64,000 bases of DNA from Halobacteriovorax sp. (lineage in GTDB: Bacteria; Bdellovibrionota; Bacteriovoracia; Bacteriovoracales; Bacteriovoracaceae), in the NCBI GenBank assembly GCA_002720865.1, contig PBIO01000017.1, positions 124,001 to 188,000 on the forward strand, in the 5' to 3' direction. Positions 27,480 to 36,553 of this stretch are shown here, in pieces (the stretch's first letter is position 1; each line of letters opens with the position of its first letter). Below the pieces are notes generated by a model. It was not told the origin of the DNA and did no database searches. It worked only from the letters and a program-made list of their open reading frames with translations. A program made the translations under genes and the position numbers.

Positions 27480-28202
27480 ATGAAGTCTATTACTATAGGG
27501 GTGACATTATTTGTCGGGTTAAATTTAGGGCTCTTTGCCTCAGAAGTCTTAATTGGTAAAAGTGGACCTTTCGCCAATTTTGATCGCTGCGAAGTTACTA
27601 AGACCAAAACAACCTTGTCCATAGGTAGCTCTCATCATAACCAGCTGATCGAAGTTACTAACCTCGAAACAAATGCAGATGAAATTTTAAAATACTCTAA
27701 TGCTGCCCTCAAGGCCGCTGGGAATAGGTACTACAGGTGGTTTAATACGCAAACAGACTACAATGTCAGAAACACTTCCGGTCAAATTGTACCTTATTAT
27801 TCGATTGGCTTTTCGAATATTAACAATGATTCTGACGCCGCACTTTATTTACGGCAAAAGACAGATCAAATTTGTGACAAAGTGAACGACTTCAAACTTC
27901 TTGGTAGCTTTACTCTCGATTTAAAAATTGGGGATCGTATCTTTAAAGATAAGTTATTAGTTCAAAGAAGTAATGGATCAGTTGTTGCTGAATATATTGT
28001 ACCGAACTCCTTCGCCTCTAAAATAAAGAACCTCGACTACAAGAATGGGAGCTATACCTTTACTATCCATGTAAAAGAAGGAGAGCAGGAATATGACGCT
28101 GCTTTTGAAGGAACTATTGATGAGCAAGGCAAGCTTAAAGGAAATGCCTTCTTCTTACCAGACAGATCATTACTAGGATCTTTTATAGGTAAAAAGGATT
28201 AA
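27480..28202 (+). CDS. Exported protein of unknown function
   Basis: A 240-residue protein with an N-terminal signal peptide (hydrophobic to about residue 20). AGGAGG lies directly upstream of the ATG. The mature part is mixed beta/polar with two cysteines (DRCEV and QICDK), possibly one disulfide. No family is recognised. The nitroreductase gene starts two bases after its stop, so the two are co-transcribed. The divergent LysR gene is a candidate regulator. Confidence 0.75.
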   Translation: MKSITIGVTLFVGLNLGLFASEVLIGKSGPFANFDRCEVTKTKTTLSIGSSHHNQLIEVTNLETNADEILKYSNAALKAAGNRYYRWFNTQTDYNVRNTSGQIVPYYSIGFSNINNDSDAALYLRQKTDQICDKVNDFKLLGSFTLDLKIGDRIFKDKLLVQRSNGSVVAEYIVPNSFASKIKNLDYKNGSYTFTIHVKEGEQEYDAAFEGTIDEQGKLKGNAFFLPDRSLLGSFIGKKD

Positions 28203-28204
28203 TC

Positions 28205-28981
28205 ATGAAGCTCTTCTACGATACCCTTCTCTCTCATCGTTCAATTAGAAAATATAAGAAGAGGCCAGTACCTGATAGAATATTAAACAAAATTTTATCT
28301 GCCGGAACAAGAGCCTCTTCTTCAGGAAATATGCAACCTTATTCAATTATAGTAACGACGGATGAAAAGCTAAAAGAAGAGCTTCTCCCTGCTCACTTTA
28401 ATCAATCCATGGTCACTGAAGCACCAGTACTTCTAACTTTTTGTGCCGACTTTCATCGTATGCGTATGTGGTTAGAACAAAACGATGCTCCGGAAAATTT
28501 TGATAATTTTATGAGTTTTATGATTGGCTCTATTGACGCTACATTAGCTTCTCAAAACGTAGCCCTTGCTGCAGAAGCTGAGGGTCTAGGAATCTGTTTT
28601 ATGGGAACAACGCTAGCCTCTAATAAGGAAATTTCAAGAATTCTTAAGCTTCCAAAACATGTAGTACCAGTCGTTGGATTTTCGCTTGGCTACCCAGACG
28701 AAATGCCAGAACTAAGAGACCGTCTCAATCTGGAGGCCATTGTTCATAAAGACATATACCAAGATTATAGCAGGGAAGAAATAACAAAAATCTACAAAGA
28801 GAAAGAAGAAGAAGGAATGAAACGGTATAAAAGTAACCCAGATTTAAAAGAGATGATTCAAAAAACTGGCGTGAATAACCTCGCTCAAGTCTATACTAAG
28901 GTTAAGTACACTAAAGAATCTCATATTAAGTATTCCGAAGATGTATTTAGCTGCCTAGAAAAGCAAGGCTTTTTAAATTAA
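28205..28981 (+). CDS. Nitroreductase-family flavoprotein
   Basis: A 258-residue protein of the FMN-dependent nitroreductase fold. HRSIRKYKKRPVPDRIL near residue 10, ASSSGNMQPYSIIV near 38 and GLGICFMGT near 137 are family patterns, closest to NfsA/FRP-type oxygen-insensitive enzymes. It probably reduces quinones or nitro compounds with NAD(P)H. AAGGATTAATC precedes the ATG. Its stop overlaps the convergent PDZ-thioredoxin gene by four bases. Confidence 0.88.
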   Translation: MKLFYDTLLSHRSIRKYKKRPVPDRILNKILSAGTRASSSGNMQPYSIIVTTDEKLKEELLPAHFNQSMVTEAPVLLTFCADFHRMRMWLEQNDAPENFDNFMSFMIGSIDATLASQNVALAAEAEGLGICFMGTTLASNKEISRILKLPKHVVPVVGFSLGYPDEMPELRDRLNLEAIVHKDIYQDYSREEITKIYKEKEEEGMKRYKSNPDLKEMIQKTGVNNLAQVYTKVKYTKESHIKYSEDVFSCLEKQGFLN

Positions 28982-29763
28982 ATGGATTTGGCTTTTGCTA
29001 GTACTTCCTCTAAAACTTTTCCTGCGCCTATTCCGATATCAACGACGATGCCTTTTTTATCTAGTACTACAAACATCGGAATAGCGTTTGACATATATTC
29101 GCCAATTACTTTTCCATCTTCTGAGCGAGTGAATATAATATTGCGCTCTTTAATCTTTAAGATATTATCTACTTTACCTAAATATTTTTTTAAGACGATT
29201 TTCTTATCTGCTGTTATGGAAACAAGATTTATTTTATCTTTATTTTCTTTAGCAAATTGAACAAGTCTAGGGTGGGCCGAAACGCAGGCAGGGCAACTAA
29301 CTGACCAGAACTCTAAAATTGTCGTTTTCCCTTTAAAGTCTTTTAAGCTTACTCTCTTCTTATCTAGTCCTTGTATAACCTCTAGATCAAAATCCGGAGC
29401 TTTTTGATTCATAAGCTTTTTCTTTGCTATTTTCTCAAGCTCAGGTTTCGCCACAAGTACCATTTCTTTTCTAAGCTCTTTATTTTCTCTTAGCAAAAGT
29501 ACAGTGGCCGTATTCCCTACCCCAATAGAAGTTACTTCTTTTATGAGAGCAGTCGTTTTAGTAACTTTTTTTCCATTTATTGATAAAATCTCATCGCCTC
29601 TTCTAATCCCAGCCTTCTGTGCTGGAGTACCTGGAAGGGCCATCTTTACAAAAACACCTTTCTTACCGTCTCCTATGGCCACCCCTAGCCATGGTTTAAC
29701 GGACTGAACCAGCTGGGCACTAAGACTAAATGAGAAGAATAAAAGTAAAAGAAGATATTTCAT
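28978..29763 (-). CDS. Exported PDZ-thioredoxin (TlpA-like) fusion
   Basis: A 261-residue protein. A signal peptide (residues 1-16) is followed by a PDZ domain (about 22-105) with PGTPAQKAGIRRGDEILSIN. Next comes a TlpA/ResA-like thioredoxin domain (about 118-261) with FWSVSCPAC, so its active site is CPAC. The PDZ part may recruit a partner whose disulfides or haem cysteines are handled in the periplasm. It is not adjacent to the cytochrome genes. It is a single gene, convergent with the nitroreductase. Confidence 0.85.
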   Translation of the reverse strand: MKYLLLLLFFSFSLSAQLVQSVKPWLGVAIGDGKKGVFVKMALPGTPAQKAGIRRGDEILSINGKKVTKTTALIKEVTSIGVGNTATVLLLRENKELRKEMVLVAKPELEKIAKKKLMNQKAPDFDLEVIQGLDKKRVSLKDFKGKTTILEFWSVSCPACVSAHPRLVQFAKENKDKINLVSITADKKIVLKKYLGKVDNILKIKERNIIFTRSEDGKVIGEYMSNAIPMFVVLDKKGIVVDIGIGAGKVLEEVLAKAKSI

Positions 29764-29816
29764 TTGCTTATTATAACGAATATCTATTTTTTAAGTATAA
29801 GGAAAATTCAGGAAAA

Positions 29817-29841
29817 ACAGTCGGGCCAATTGCCCGACTGT
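29817..29841 (-). terminator. Intrinsic terminator of the coiled-coil protein gene
   Basis: On the minus strand ACAGTCGGGC-AATTG-GCCCGACTGT forms a perfect 10-base-pair stem followed by a T-run, 16 bases after the stop at 29858. Confidence 0.88.
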
Positions 29842-29857
29842 CTTGATAAGCTTTATT

Positions 29858-30787
29858 CTATTGAGCGACCGGTGTTTCAACAACACAAACCATTCTATTG
29901 GCTTCTTCTAATGCTCTTAGCTCTAACTTTGTCACGTCATAAGGCAATCTAGACCTAACTAGTTCAACATTACAATCAGCAGCCTTTAAGCGCTTAGCCA
30001 TACTTTTTAAAAGATTATATGATCTGGCATCATCAGCAATTCTTCTACAAAGGTTTAGCTCTCTATCAGCTCTTAATAAGTCCCTTCTAAGATTTGACTC
30101 GATATCTTCTTGAGAATCTAATCTTTGCCTTACAGCTCTTTCTTCATCTCTTAATTGAGCTAAGGTTGGCACTCTATTTCTTAGCGAGGCTAAATTTGCT
30201 TCAGCAGTAACTAAGCGCTCCCTATTCGCTTCAATTTGACCAGGAAGAGTATTAATTTCGTTAGCCAATCTAACATTATCATTTTGAAGACTAACAATTC
30301 TTTGCTCTTCTTTTTTGATGTCTTTTTTTCTATTTTTAATTTTCTTTTTAATTATTGGTCTTTTAATAAATCCTGCGTCTTCAAGATCTTTTTCAAGCTT
30401 AACAATTTCTCTTTCTAAGCTAGAGATCTCTTGCCTCGCTTCAACCATTCTTCTCTTATTGGCTTCTATTGCTCCAGGGTTTGAGCTTAATCTTCCTTCA
30501 GCAGTTGAAATTCTATTTTCAATATCTCTAACTACAATTTCTAATTTACGCTCATCAGAGGCTCTATGATTTACTCTGCTTGATCTTTCCCCTAATTCTC
30601 TTTCCAGCGGTGCTAAAACTTCCGCTTCAAAATTATTAATTGAATCTGAAAGCGAGCGAACCTCTAAGCGGTATGGCTTACAAACCCTAAAGTCTTTATT
30701 GTTTAAATTGTCTGCCATTAGAGTCGTAGAGGATAAACAGACACCGGCAACTAAAATTGTACTTGCGATATTCTTTATTGATAACAT
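29858..30787 (-). CDS. Exported coiled-coil protein
   Basis: A 309-residue protein started at ATG 30787, where GGGAG lies eight bases upstream. It has a signal peptide ending near LMADN. Residues 40-270 are almost continuous heptad-like coiled coil rich in Glu, Arg, Leu and Asn, with a basic KKKIKNRKKDIKK stretch in the middle. Four cysteines lie outside the coil, at the N and C termini. I do not recognise a family. A structural role in the periplasm is possible. Confidence 0.75.
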   Translation of the reverse strand: MLSIKNIASTILVAGVCLSSTTLMADNLNNKDFRVCKPYRLEVRSLSDSINNFEAEVLAPLERELGERSSRVNHRASDERKLEIVVRDIENRISTAEGRLSSNPGAIEANKRRMVEARQEISSLEREIVKLEKDLEDAGFIKRPIIKKKIKNRKKDIKKEEQRIVSLQNDNVRLANEINTLPGQIEANRERLVTAEANLASLRNRVPTLAQLRDEERAVRQRLDSQEDIESNLRRDLLRADRELNLCRRIADDARSYNLLKSMAKRLKAADCNVELVRSRLPYDVTKLELRALEEANRMVCVVETPVAQ

Positions 30788-30891
30788 TTGAAACACTCCC
30801 AGTTTTGATTTCAAAGCACTAATTAAGGGCTTTTCTATCAAACTGGTAAAATCTCTCAATAAGATTGAAAGATTTATCGAGCTCTAAGTGT

Positions 30892-31512
30892 CTAATTTTC
30901 CGATCTGTTTTGAATTTCTTTGAGAAGTTCTAATCTCTCTAGATAGGAATCCCTCAATTCAAGCCAAGACTCCATCTCCAGGCGTATGGCCTTATTGTCT
31001 TCGTTTTTTAACCTTTCCATATGCTCCCGAGCCTTCAGATCATAGACATTAGCTTTATCTTTAACAGCTAAAACTGTAGGCAGCACTTCATCTCTAACTA
31101 AATTACCGCAATTTTGAATTATTTTATCAAAGCCAGCCTTTCTTTTTTCTCCGGCCTTTGGCCCTAGTAAAAGAAATCTTTCACTAAACGCCTTTTCGCA
31201 GTATTTCTTTGAGTCAATGGCAAAGCTACTCCCAAGAATTTTTTGGCAATCATCATATTTCTCTTTAAACGATTTAGAAATCTCTTCTTTTGAAAAGTAT
31301 GTTTTTAAATAAGATTTTTGAACCTTTACACAAGACCTTCTACGATCCTTAACCCCTACGGTTTTATCAACAGTTAAATAGAAGATACCGCTTCCTACTG
31401 CGCTTACTATGGTAAGCCCAATGAAAAAGTTGATAAATCTCGTGGTTGGATTTTCGCCTAGAATCCTAAGGAGCTCTTTTGTTTCTTTTTCGGTTTTTGT
31501 CTCTTTTGTCAT
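30892..31512 (-). CDS. Single-pass membrane protein of unknown function
   Basis: A 206-residue protein. A charged cytoplasmic N terminus (MTKETKTEKETKELLR) is followed by one helix (residues 28-46) and a long helical extracytoplasmic part with four cysteines (SCVKV, DCQKI, YCEKA, NCGNL). A TATAAT lies about ten bases upstream of the ATG. No family is recognised. It is divergent from the nap operon. Confidence 0.7.
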   Translation of the reverse strand: MTKETKTEKETKELLRILGENPTTRFINFFIGLTIVSAVGSGIFYLTVDKTVGVKDRRRSCVKVQKSYLKTYFSKEEISKSFKEKYDDCQKILGSSFAIDSKKYCEKAFSERFLLLGPKAGEKRKAGFDKIIQNCGNLVRDEVLPTVLAVKDKANVYDLKAREHMERLKNEDNKAIRLEMESWLELRDSYLERLELLKEIQNRSEN

Positions 31513-31594
31513 GGCACCATTATAGCGGAAGATGGCATAGGGCCCTATTCCTTTAAGCCAGACCTTTGGACTCTACTATAATGCCAAAAAATAG

Positions 31595-31608
31595 CTGATG
31601 AAAATCAT
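31595..31608. promoter_or_regulatory. FNR-type binding site and promoter of the nap operon
   Basis: CTGAT-GAAA-ATCAT matches TGAT-N4-ATCA. A -10-like TATAAC at 31628-31633 puts the start of transcription roughly 40 bases from the site centre, the classical geometry for FNR activation. This predicts nitrate reductase expression when oxygen is low. Confidence 0.65.
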
Positions 31609-31701
31609 GTAATTAGTCTTCAGAGACTATAACTACCTGTGCTTATTTGATTTAGAATCTTTAATGCAAGTTTAGATACCTTTCATAGTAAGGAGCTTTT
31701 A

Positions 31702-31926
31702 ATGCCAATATTTAGCTATTTGGTCTATCCCCGCATGGGTAAAAAAGAAGAACTCATTAAGAGCTTAGAGGGAATACCAGAATGCAAAACCGTTGATTCC
31801 ACAAATGAAGATATCGTTGTTCTACTTACGGACACATCTAGCGAAGAAAAAGAAATGCATCTACAAGAAACTTTAAAACAGGTTCCAGAAATTGAGGGCA
31901 TGGCCCTCGTCTACGCAGGGGAATAA
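31702..31926 (+). CDS. napD: NapD, maturation chaperone of periplasmic nitrate reductase
   Basis: A 74-residue protein of NapD size and character, with SYLVYPRMGKKEELIKSL at the start and a beta-alpha-beta pattern. NapD binds the twin-arginine signal of NapA before export. Position directly before napA (five bases) supports the call. TAAGGAGC precedes the ATG. Confidence 0.85.
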   Translation: MPIFSYLVYPRMGKKEELIKSLEGIPECKTVDSTNEDIVVLLTDTSSEEKEMHLQETLKQVPEIEGMALVYAGE

Positions 31927-31931
31927 TTAAA

Positions 31932-34256
31932 ATGGATTTTGATACAACTATTGGACGTAGAGAATTTATTAAAAACTTAGCTATCTCGTCTGCAATTATT
32001 GCAGCTAAGGCGATGATACCAGGAGTATTATTCGCAAATGAAGCTGATTTCAAAGGACTCGGTGATTTAGATTGGAATAAAACACCTTGTCGATTTTGCG
32101 GAGTAGGATGTGGATTACTTGTTGCCATAAAAGATGGAAAAGCTGTTGCGGTAAAAGGAGATCCACAGTCCCCGGTCAATAAAGGTCTATGCTGCGTAAA
32201 AGGTTATCACTCTATCCAGTCTTTATACGCTAAAGATAGATTGAAATCTGCACAAATAAGAAAAAACGGAAAGCTTGTTAATGTTCCCCTTAAAGAAGCA
32301 TTAGATTTGGTAGCAAGCAAAATGCAAGAGACCATTAAGAAGCATGGTAAAGACTCTGTCTCTATGTATGGAAGTGGTCAATGGACAATTCCAGATGGGT
32401 ATATTGCTTCCAAGTTCATGAAAGGGGCCATTGGAACGAATAATTTAGAGGCTAATGCTAGACTTTGCATGGCCAGTGCAGTGACTGGATTCATTTCAAC
32501 TTTTGGTCTAGACGAACCCATGGGATGTTATGAAGATATTGATTACGCCGACGTTTTTGTCTTATGGGGTAATAATATGGCAGAGATGCACCCCGTTCTT
32601 TTTTCAAGAATACTAGATCGTAAAGCCAAAAACAGAAAAGTAAAAATAATTGACCTAGCAACTAGAACTACGAGAACTAGTTACGCTTCAGATAAGTCAA
32701 TGCTCTTTGTCCCTCAAACTGATTTGGCTATTGCCAACGCCATTTGTTATGAAATCTTAAATAGCGGTAAAGCGAATTTCGATTTTCTAAAAAAACATGT
32801 TTCTTACAAGAAAGGAAAAACTAATATTGGCTATGGTCTTGAGGATGGATTTAAGTTTAAAGACAAGCTTGAAGGAATCGACTTAGATGCTGTAAAGAAA
32901 TTCTTAGAGGATTATACACCTGAGAAAGTATCCAAGTACTGTGGTGTTTCAGTTAAAGATATAAGATACCTTGCCTCCTTATATTCAGATCCCAAATTAA
33001 AAGTTATGTCGCTATGGTGCATGGGAGTAAATCAACATACTCGTGGTACCTGGATGAATAATTTAATTTATAATATTCATCTACTTGTCGGAAAGATTTC
33101 AACTCCTGGTAACTCTCCTTTTTCCTTAACAGGTCAACCTAGTGCCTGTGGTACGGTTCGTGAAGTCGGAACCCTTACCCACAAACTTCCTTACGGGGTA
33201 GTTATGTCTGAAAAGGCTAGAGAAAAAGCTGCAAAAATTTGGCAGGTCCCTGTATCAAAAATTCCGAGTAAACCAACTCATCATACAGTATCCATGTTTA
33301 GGGCCTTAGATCGTGGTGATATTAAGTTCATGTGGATTCAAGTAACGAACCCAATGGTTACGATGCCTAAGCTAAAGCGCTATCGTGATGGAGCCAATAA
33401 AGAAGACCGGTTTATCGTCGTCTCTGATATTTACCCTACCCCTACGACCGAAATAGCAGATGTAGTTCTTCCTTCCGCCTTATGGTTTGAAAGAGAAGGA
33501 ATGTTTGGAAATTCAGAAAGAAGAACTCAGCATTTTAATCAATTAGTCCAGCCTCCCGGTCAAGCTATGAGTGATGGACTTCAAATAATGGAAGTTGCAA
33601 AACGCATGGGCCATGGGGCCATGTTTCCTTGGACTAAGGAGAACTATATAGAGAAAATTTGGAGTGAATACAGCCAATTTCACGCCAATGATAAACATAG
33701 CATGGCTCCTTACGAAGTTTTAAAAGAAAACCCAGGAATGAGATGGCCATATGTAAAAGGCAAAGAAACGAGGTGGCGCTTTCATGCTAAATATGACCCC
33801 GCTGCTAAAGGCGATAGCTATGATTTTTATGGAAAGCCAGATCATCGAGCATGGTTAATCATTAGGCCATTTGAAATGGCCCCAGAACCACCGAATAAAA
33901 AATATCCATTCCTTCTCTGTACAGGAAGGGTCATAGAACATTGGCACACAGGTTCAATGACAAGAAGGATTCCAGCTCTCCATCAAGCGGTTCCAGAGGG
34001 TTATGTCGAAGTTAACCCTATAGACGCAAAAGAGTTAGGCATCGTTAATAATACAAAATTAAAATTAAGCTCAAGAAGAGGCTCGATCGTCTTAAAGGCC
34101 CTAATAGATGGTAGAGCTAGACCGCAACCTGGGGAATTATTTGTTCCATTTTTTGACGAAAGCTTATTAATAAATGAACTAACACTTGATGCCTTCTGTC
34201 CTATTTCAAAACAACCTGACTATAAGAAATGTGCAGTAAAAATAGAGAAAGTATGA
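31932..34256 (+). CDS. napA: Periplasmic nitrate reductase catalytic subunit NapA
   Basis: A molybdopterin enzyme of 774 residues that reduces nitrate to nitrite. The Tat signal is GRREFIKNLAISSAIIAAK. The N-terminal [4Fe-4S] cysteines are in CRFCGVGCG near residue 54 and in LCCVKGY. The molybdenum ligand Cys is in ARLCMASAV near 178. Typical NapA blocks follow (GQPSACGTVREVGTLTHKLP, WFEREGMFGNSERRTQH, GRVIEHWHTGSMTRR). The length is slightly below the E. coli protein. The gene overlaps the next cytochrome gene by four bases. Confidence 0.95.
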   Translation: MDFDTTIGRREFIKNLAISSAIIAAKAMIPGVLFANEADFKGLGDLDWNKTPCRFCGVGCGLLVAIKDGKAVAVKGDPQSPVNKGLCCVKGYHSIQSLYAKDRLKSAQIRKNGKLVNVPLKEALDLVASKMQETIKKHGKDSVSMYGSGQWTIPDGYIASKFMKGAIGTNNLEANARLCMASAVTGFISTFGLDEPMGCYEDIDYADVFVLWGNNMAEMHPVLFSRILDRKAKNRKVKIIDLATRTTRTSYASDKSMLFVPQTDLAIANAICYEILNSGKANFDFLKKHVSYKKGKTNIGYGLEDGFKFKDKLEGIDLDAVKKFLEDYTPEKVSKYCGVSVKDIRYLASLYSDPKLKVMSLWCMGVNQHTRGTWMNNLIYNIHLLVGKISTPGNSPFSLTGQPSACGTVREVGTLTHKLPYGVVMSEKAREKAAKIWQVPVSKIPSKPTHHTVSMFRALDRGDIKFMWIQVTNPMVTMPKLKRYRDGANKEDRFIVVSDIYPTPTTEIADVVLPSALWFEREGMFGNSERRTQHFNQLVQPPGQAMSDGLQIMEVAKRMGHGAMFPWTKENYIEKIWSEYSQFHANDKHSMAPYEVLKENPGMRWPYVKGKETRWRFHAKYDPAAKGDSYDFYGKPDHRAWLIIRPFEMAPEPPNKKYPFLLCTGRVIEHWHTGSMTRRIPALHQAVPEGYVEVNPIDAKELGIVNNTKLKLSSRRGSIVLKALIDGRARPQPGELFVPFFDESLLINELTLDAFCPISKQPDYKKCAVKIEKV

Positions 34257-34951
34257 GTAAGAATAAGCTTGAAAAAATCTCGTTCCCTATGATCTTTATC
34301 TTTAGTCTCTTGATGATGACTTTTGTTTATGTACAAGTTGAAGTATTCGATCACTTTAGTACAAAGGATTTAGACAAAAAAGAAACACAAAAGGAAGTTA
34401 AAGAATGGGGAAAGATTGATGATATAAAAGCAGCTAAGCAAATGTATCAATATTTGGACCGGCCAATGCACGATAATAACTTTATTGATAAGACGGCCCG
34501 ACAAAGAACCCTAGAAAGTTTTTATGAACTTAGGGCTTACGATGGTGCTCCCCCAGTCATTCCACACCCAGTAGAAGCGAGTTTAACACTGACCGGTGAT
34601 AGCTGCTTAGCTTGCCATGAGAACGGAGGCTTTGTACCAAAATTTAATGCCTATGCCCCGGTAGTGCCCCATCCTGAGAAAAAAAGCTGTCGTCAATGTC
34701 ATAACCCTAGAGATGGGAAAAGATTGTTTAAAAACACGAATTGGAAAAAAAATAGCAATCCTAGAGGAGTCAACCACTTACCAGGCTCTCCTTTAACAAT
34801 CCCCCACTCTATTCAAATGAGAGAAAACTGTTTGTCTTGTCATTCTGGCCCTGCTGCCGTTTTAGAAATTAGAACAACGCACCCAGAAAGAACCAACTGT
34901 CTGCAATGTCATGTTGAAATAAAGTCTAAGAAAATATGGGGGGAAAATTAA
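34253..34951 (+). CDS. Membrane-anchored NapB-like cytochrome with four haem motifs
   Basis: A 232-residue protein. A hydrophobic segment at residues 12-28 could be an uncleaved anchor or signal. The region AYDGAPPVIPHPVEA is typical of NapB, the electron donor to NapA. NapB has two haems. Here four CXXCH sites occur (CLACH, CRQCH, CLSCH, CLQCH), each near a further His that could be the sixth ligand. ATG 34253 overlaps the napA stop (ATGA). It is probably the direct donor to NapA. An extended NapB is the best description. Confidence 0.8.
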   Translation: MSKNKLEKISFPMIFIFSLLMMTFVYVQVEVFDHFSTKDLDKKETQKEVKEWGKIDDIKAAKQMYQYLDRPMHDNNFIDKTARQRTLESFYELRAYDGAPPVIPHPVEASLTLTGDSCLACHENGGFVPKFNAYAPVVPHPEKKSCRQCHNPRDGKRLFKNTNWKKNSNPRGVNHLPGSPLTIPHSIQMRENCLSCHSGPAAVLEIRTTHPERTNCLQCHVEIKSKKIWGEN

Positions 34952-34952
34952 A

Positions 34953-35555
34953 ATGAAAAAAATATTTCCCATACTACTGATTTTAACTGCTGCCTGCCAT
35001 CCTCATCATGGCTCAAACAGTAAATCAAAATATAAAGAACTAACAAATCAGGTTAAAAATAAAGTCTCCGTTAAAGAAGTTTTTAATAAAGATAATTTTG
35101 TAGAGTGGACTGAGACTAAAGCTCAACCGTTTTTGGTTGAAAAAGTTTGGAATGAAGCAAAAGAGAATGGCTGTAAATCTTGCCATAGTGGTTTTGCTCT
35201 ATCAAAAATGAAAGGCAAAAAGCATAAAAGAGCCCATTGGAATATCGTATTAAAACACGCCGATTCTAAAATTATGAACTGTACGACCTGTCATAATGAC
35301 GATGAAGTCTGGCGATTTAAAGTTGGTAAATCCAAAGTTCACGCTAATAAATCTGCAAAGACTTGTATGCAATGCCACTTTAAACAAGCAAATGATTGGG
35401 AGCTTGGTTCCCATGGAAAAAGGTCCGTCGGTTGGCAAACAGAGAGGGCCATTAAAAGTTGTACCTCCTGCCATAACCCCCACCGGCCTGTCTTTGGGAA
35501 AAGAGTTCCGAAGCTCGCTCCTTACAGACCTGAGAATAATGAGGAAAGACTATGA
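34953..35555 (+). CDS. Four-haem c-type cytochrome lipoprotein
   Basis: A 200-residue protein with a lipoprotein signal (LLILTAAC, Cys15). It has four CXXCH motifs (CKSCH, CTTCH, CMQCH, CTSCH) spaced through residues 74-173 with extra histidines, giving a multihaem fold like NapM or cytochrome c3-type proteins. It lies between the NapB-like gene and an iron-sulfur subunit. It probably carries electrons from the membrane module to NapB-like or NapA. Its stop overlaps the next start by four bases. Confidence 0.82.
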   Translation: MKKIFPILLILTAACHPHHGSNSKSKYKELTNQVKNKVSVKEVFNKDNFVEWTETKAQPFLVEKVWNEAKENGCKSCHSGFALSKMKGKKHKRAHWNIVLKHADSKIMNCTTCHNDDEVWRFKVGKSKVHANKSAKTCMQCHFKQANDWELGSHGKRSVGWQTERAIKSCTSCHNPHRPVFGKRVPKLAPYRPENNEERL

Positions 35556-36550
35556 AAGGTTTAAGAGAAAGACTTAAAAGCTTCCTTGGTTTAGAGGAAT
35601 CTGAGAACCCTAGTAAGTTCGATTTTCTCGGCAGAAAAAAACAGAGCCGTAGGGGTTTTCTAAAAGATGCTACCACGACAGCAGGTATTGGTGCATCTAT
35701 TATGGGCGTAGGAGCATCAACACTTATTGGGGAAGAAGAGAAGGAAAAGCTTAGCCTTAGTTGGGAAAACTATTTTAAATCCAACTATAAATATATGAGT
35801 AAGCGTGACAGGAAGAAGGCCGTAAAAAGATTGGAGAGGCTTGCTAAGCTTAAAAGAGATGAGAATGTTTCAATCTCTGACAAGGATGCTATTCCAGGTG
35901 TACTATTTGGATATGCTTTTAATATATCAAAATGTGAAGGCTATATGGACTGCATCAAGGCCTGCCTAGAGGAAAATAACCTCGATCGCAAAAGTAATAT
36001 GCAGTATATCAAAGTATTCGAAGTAGAAAATGGAACTTTAAGTGTAGAAAATGGCGACAACCATTTTTTCCATGAAACTCCCACAGACGAACATTTCTAT
36101 ATGGGTACTCAGTGTATGCATTGTGAAAATCCCCCTTGTGTTCCCGTTTGCCCAACCGAGGCGACCTGGAAAGAGAATGATGGGATTGTCGTAGTCGATT
36201 ACGATTGGTGTATTGGTTGCCGTTATTGTGAAGCTGCCTGCCCTTATGAAGCAAGAAGATTTAACTGGGCGGAACCTGAAGTTTCTTCTGATCAGTTAAC
36301 CACCAATCAGCATTATCTAGGTAACCGCAGAAAAGCAAAAGGAGTTATGGAAAAATGTACCTTCTGTATACAAAGGTCTAGAGAGGGTGAAAACCCTGCC
36401 TGTGTTGAAGCTTGCCCAACTGGGGCCAGGGTCTTTGGAAATTTATTAGACCCCAATAGTGAAATAAGAAAAATTATAGAAACCAAAAAAGTATTTAGAC
36501 TAAAAGAAGAGCTCGGAACCGAACCTAAGTTTTGGTATTACATGGATTAA
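35552..36550 (+). CDS. Tat-exported NrfC/PsrB-type iron-sulfur protein
   Basis: A 332-residue subunit with a Tat signal (SRRGFLKDATTT near residue 33) and ferredoxin-type cysteine blocks. The later clusters are normal: CMHCENPPCVPVCP, CIGCRYCEAACP and CTFCIQRSREGENPACVEACP. The first, expected as CxxCxxCxxxC, reads CEGYMDCIKAC, with Tyr for the second Cys. It is followed immediately by an NrfD-type membrane subunit. The pair probably takes electrons from menaquinol and passes them to the cytochromes of the nap operon. Confidence 0.88.
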   Translation: MKGLRERLKSFLGLEESENPSKFDFLGRKKQSRRGFLKDATTTAGIGASIMGVGASTLIGEEEKEKLSLSWENYFKSNYKYMSKRDRKKAVKRLERLAKLKRDENVSISDKDAIPGVLFGYAFNISKCEGYMDCIKACLEENNLDRKSNMQYIKVFEVENGTLSVENGDNHFFHETPTDEHFYMGTQCMHCENPPCVPVCPTEATWKENDGIVVVDYDWCIGCRYCEAACPYEARRFNWAEPEVSSDQLTTNQHYLGNRRKAKGVMEKCTFCIQRSREGENPACVEACPTGARVFGNLLDPNSEIRKIIETKKVFRLKEELGTEPKFWYYMD

Positions 36551-36553
36551 TAA

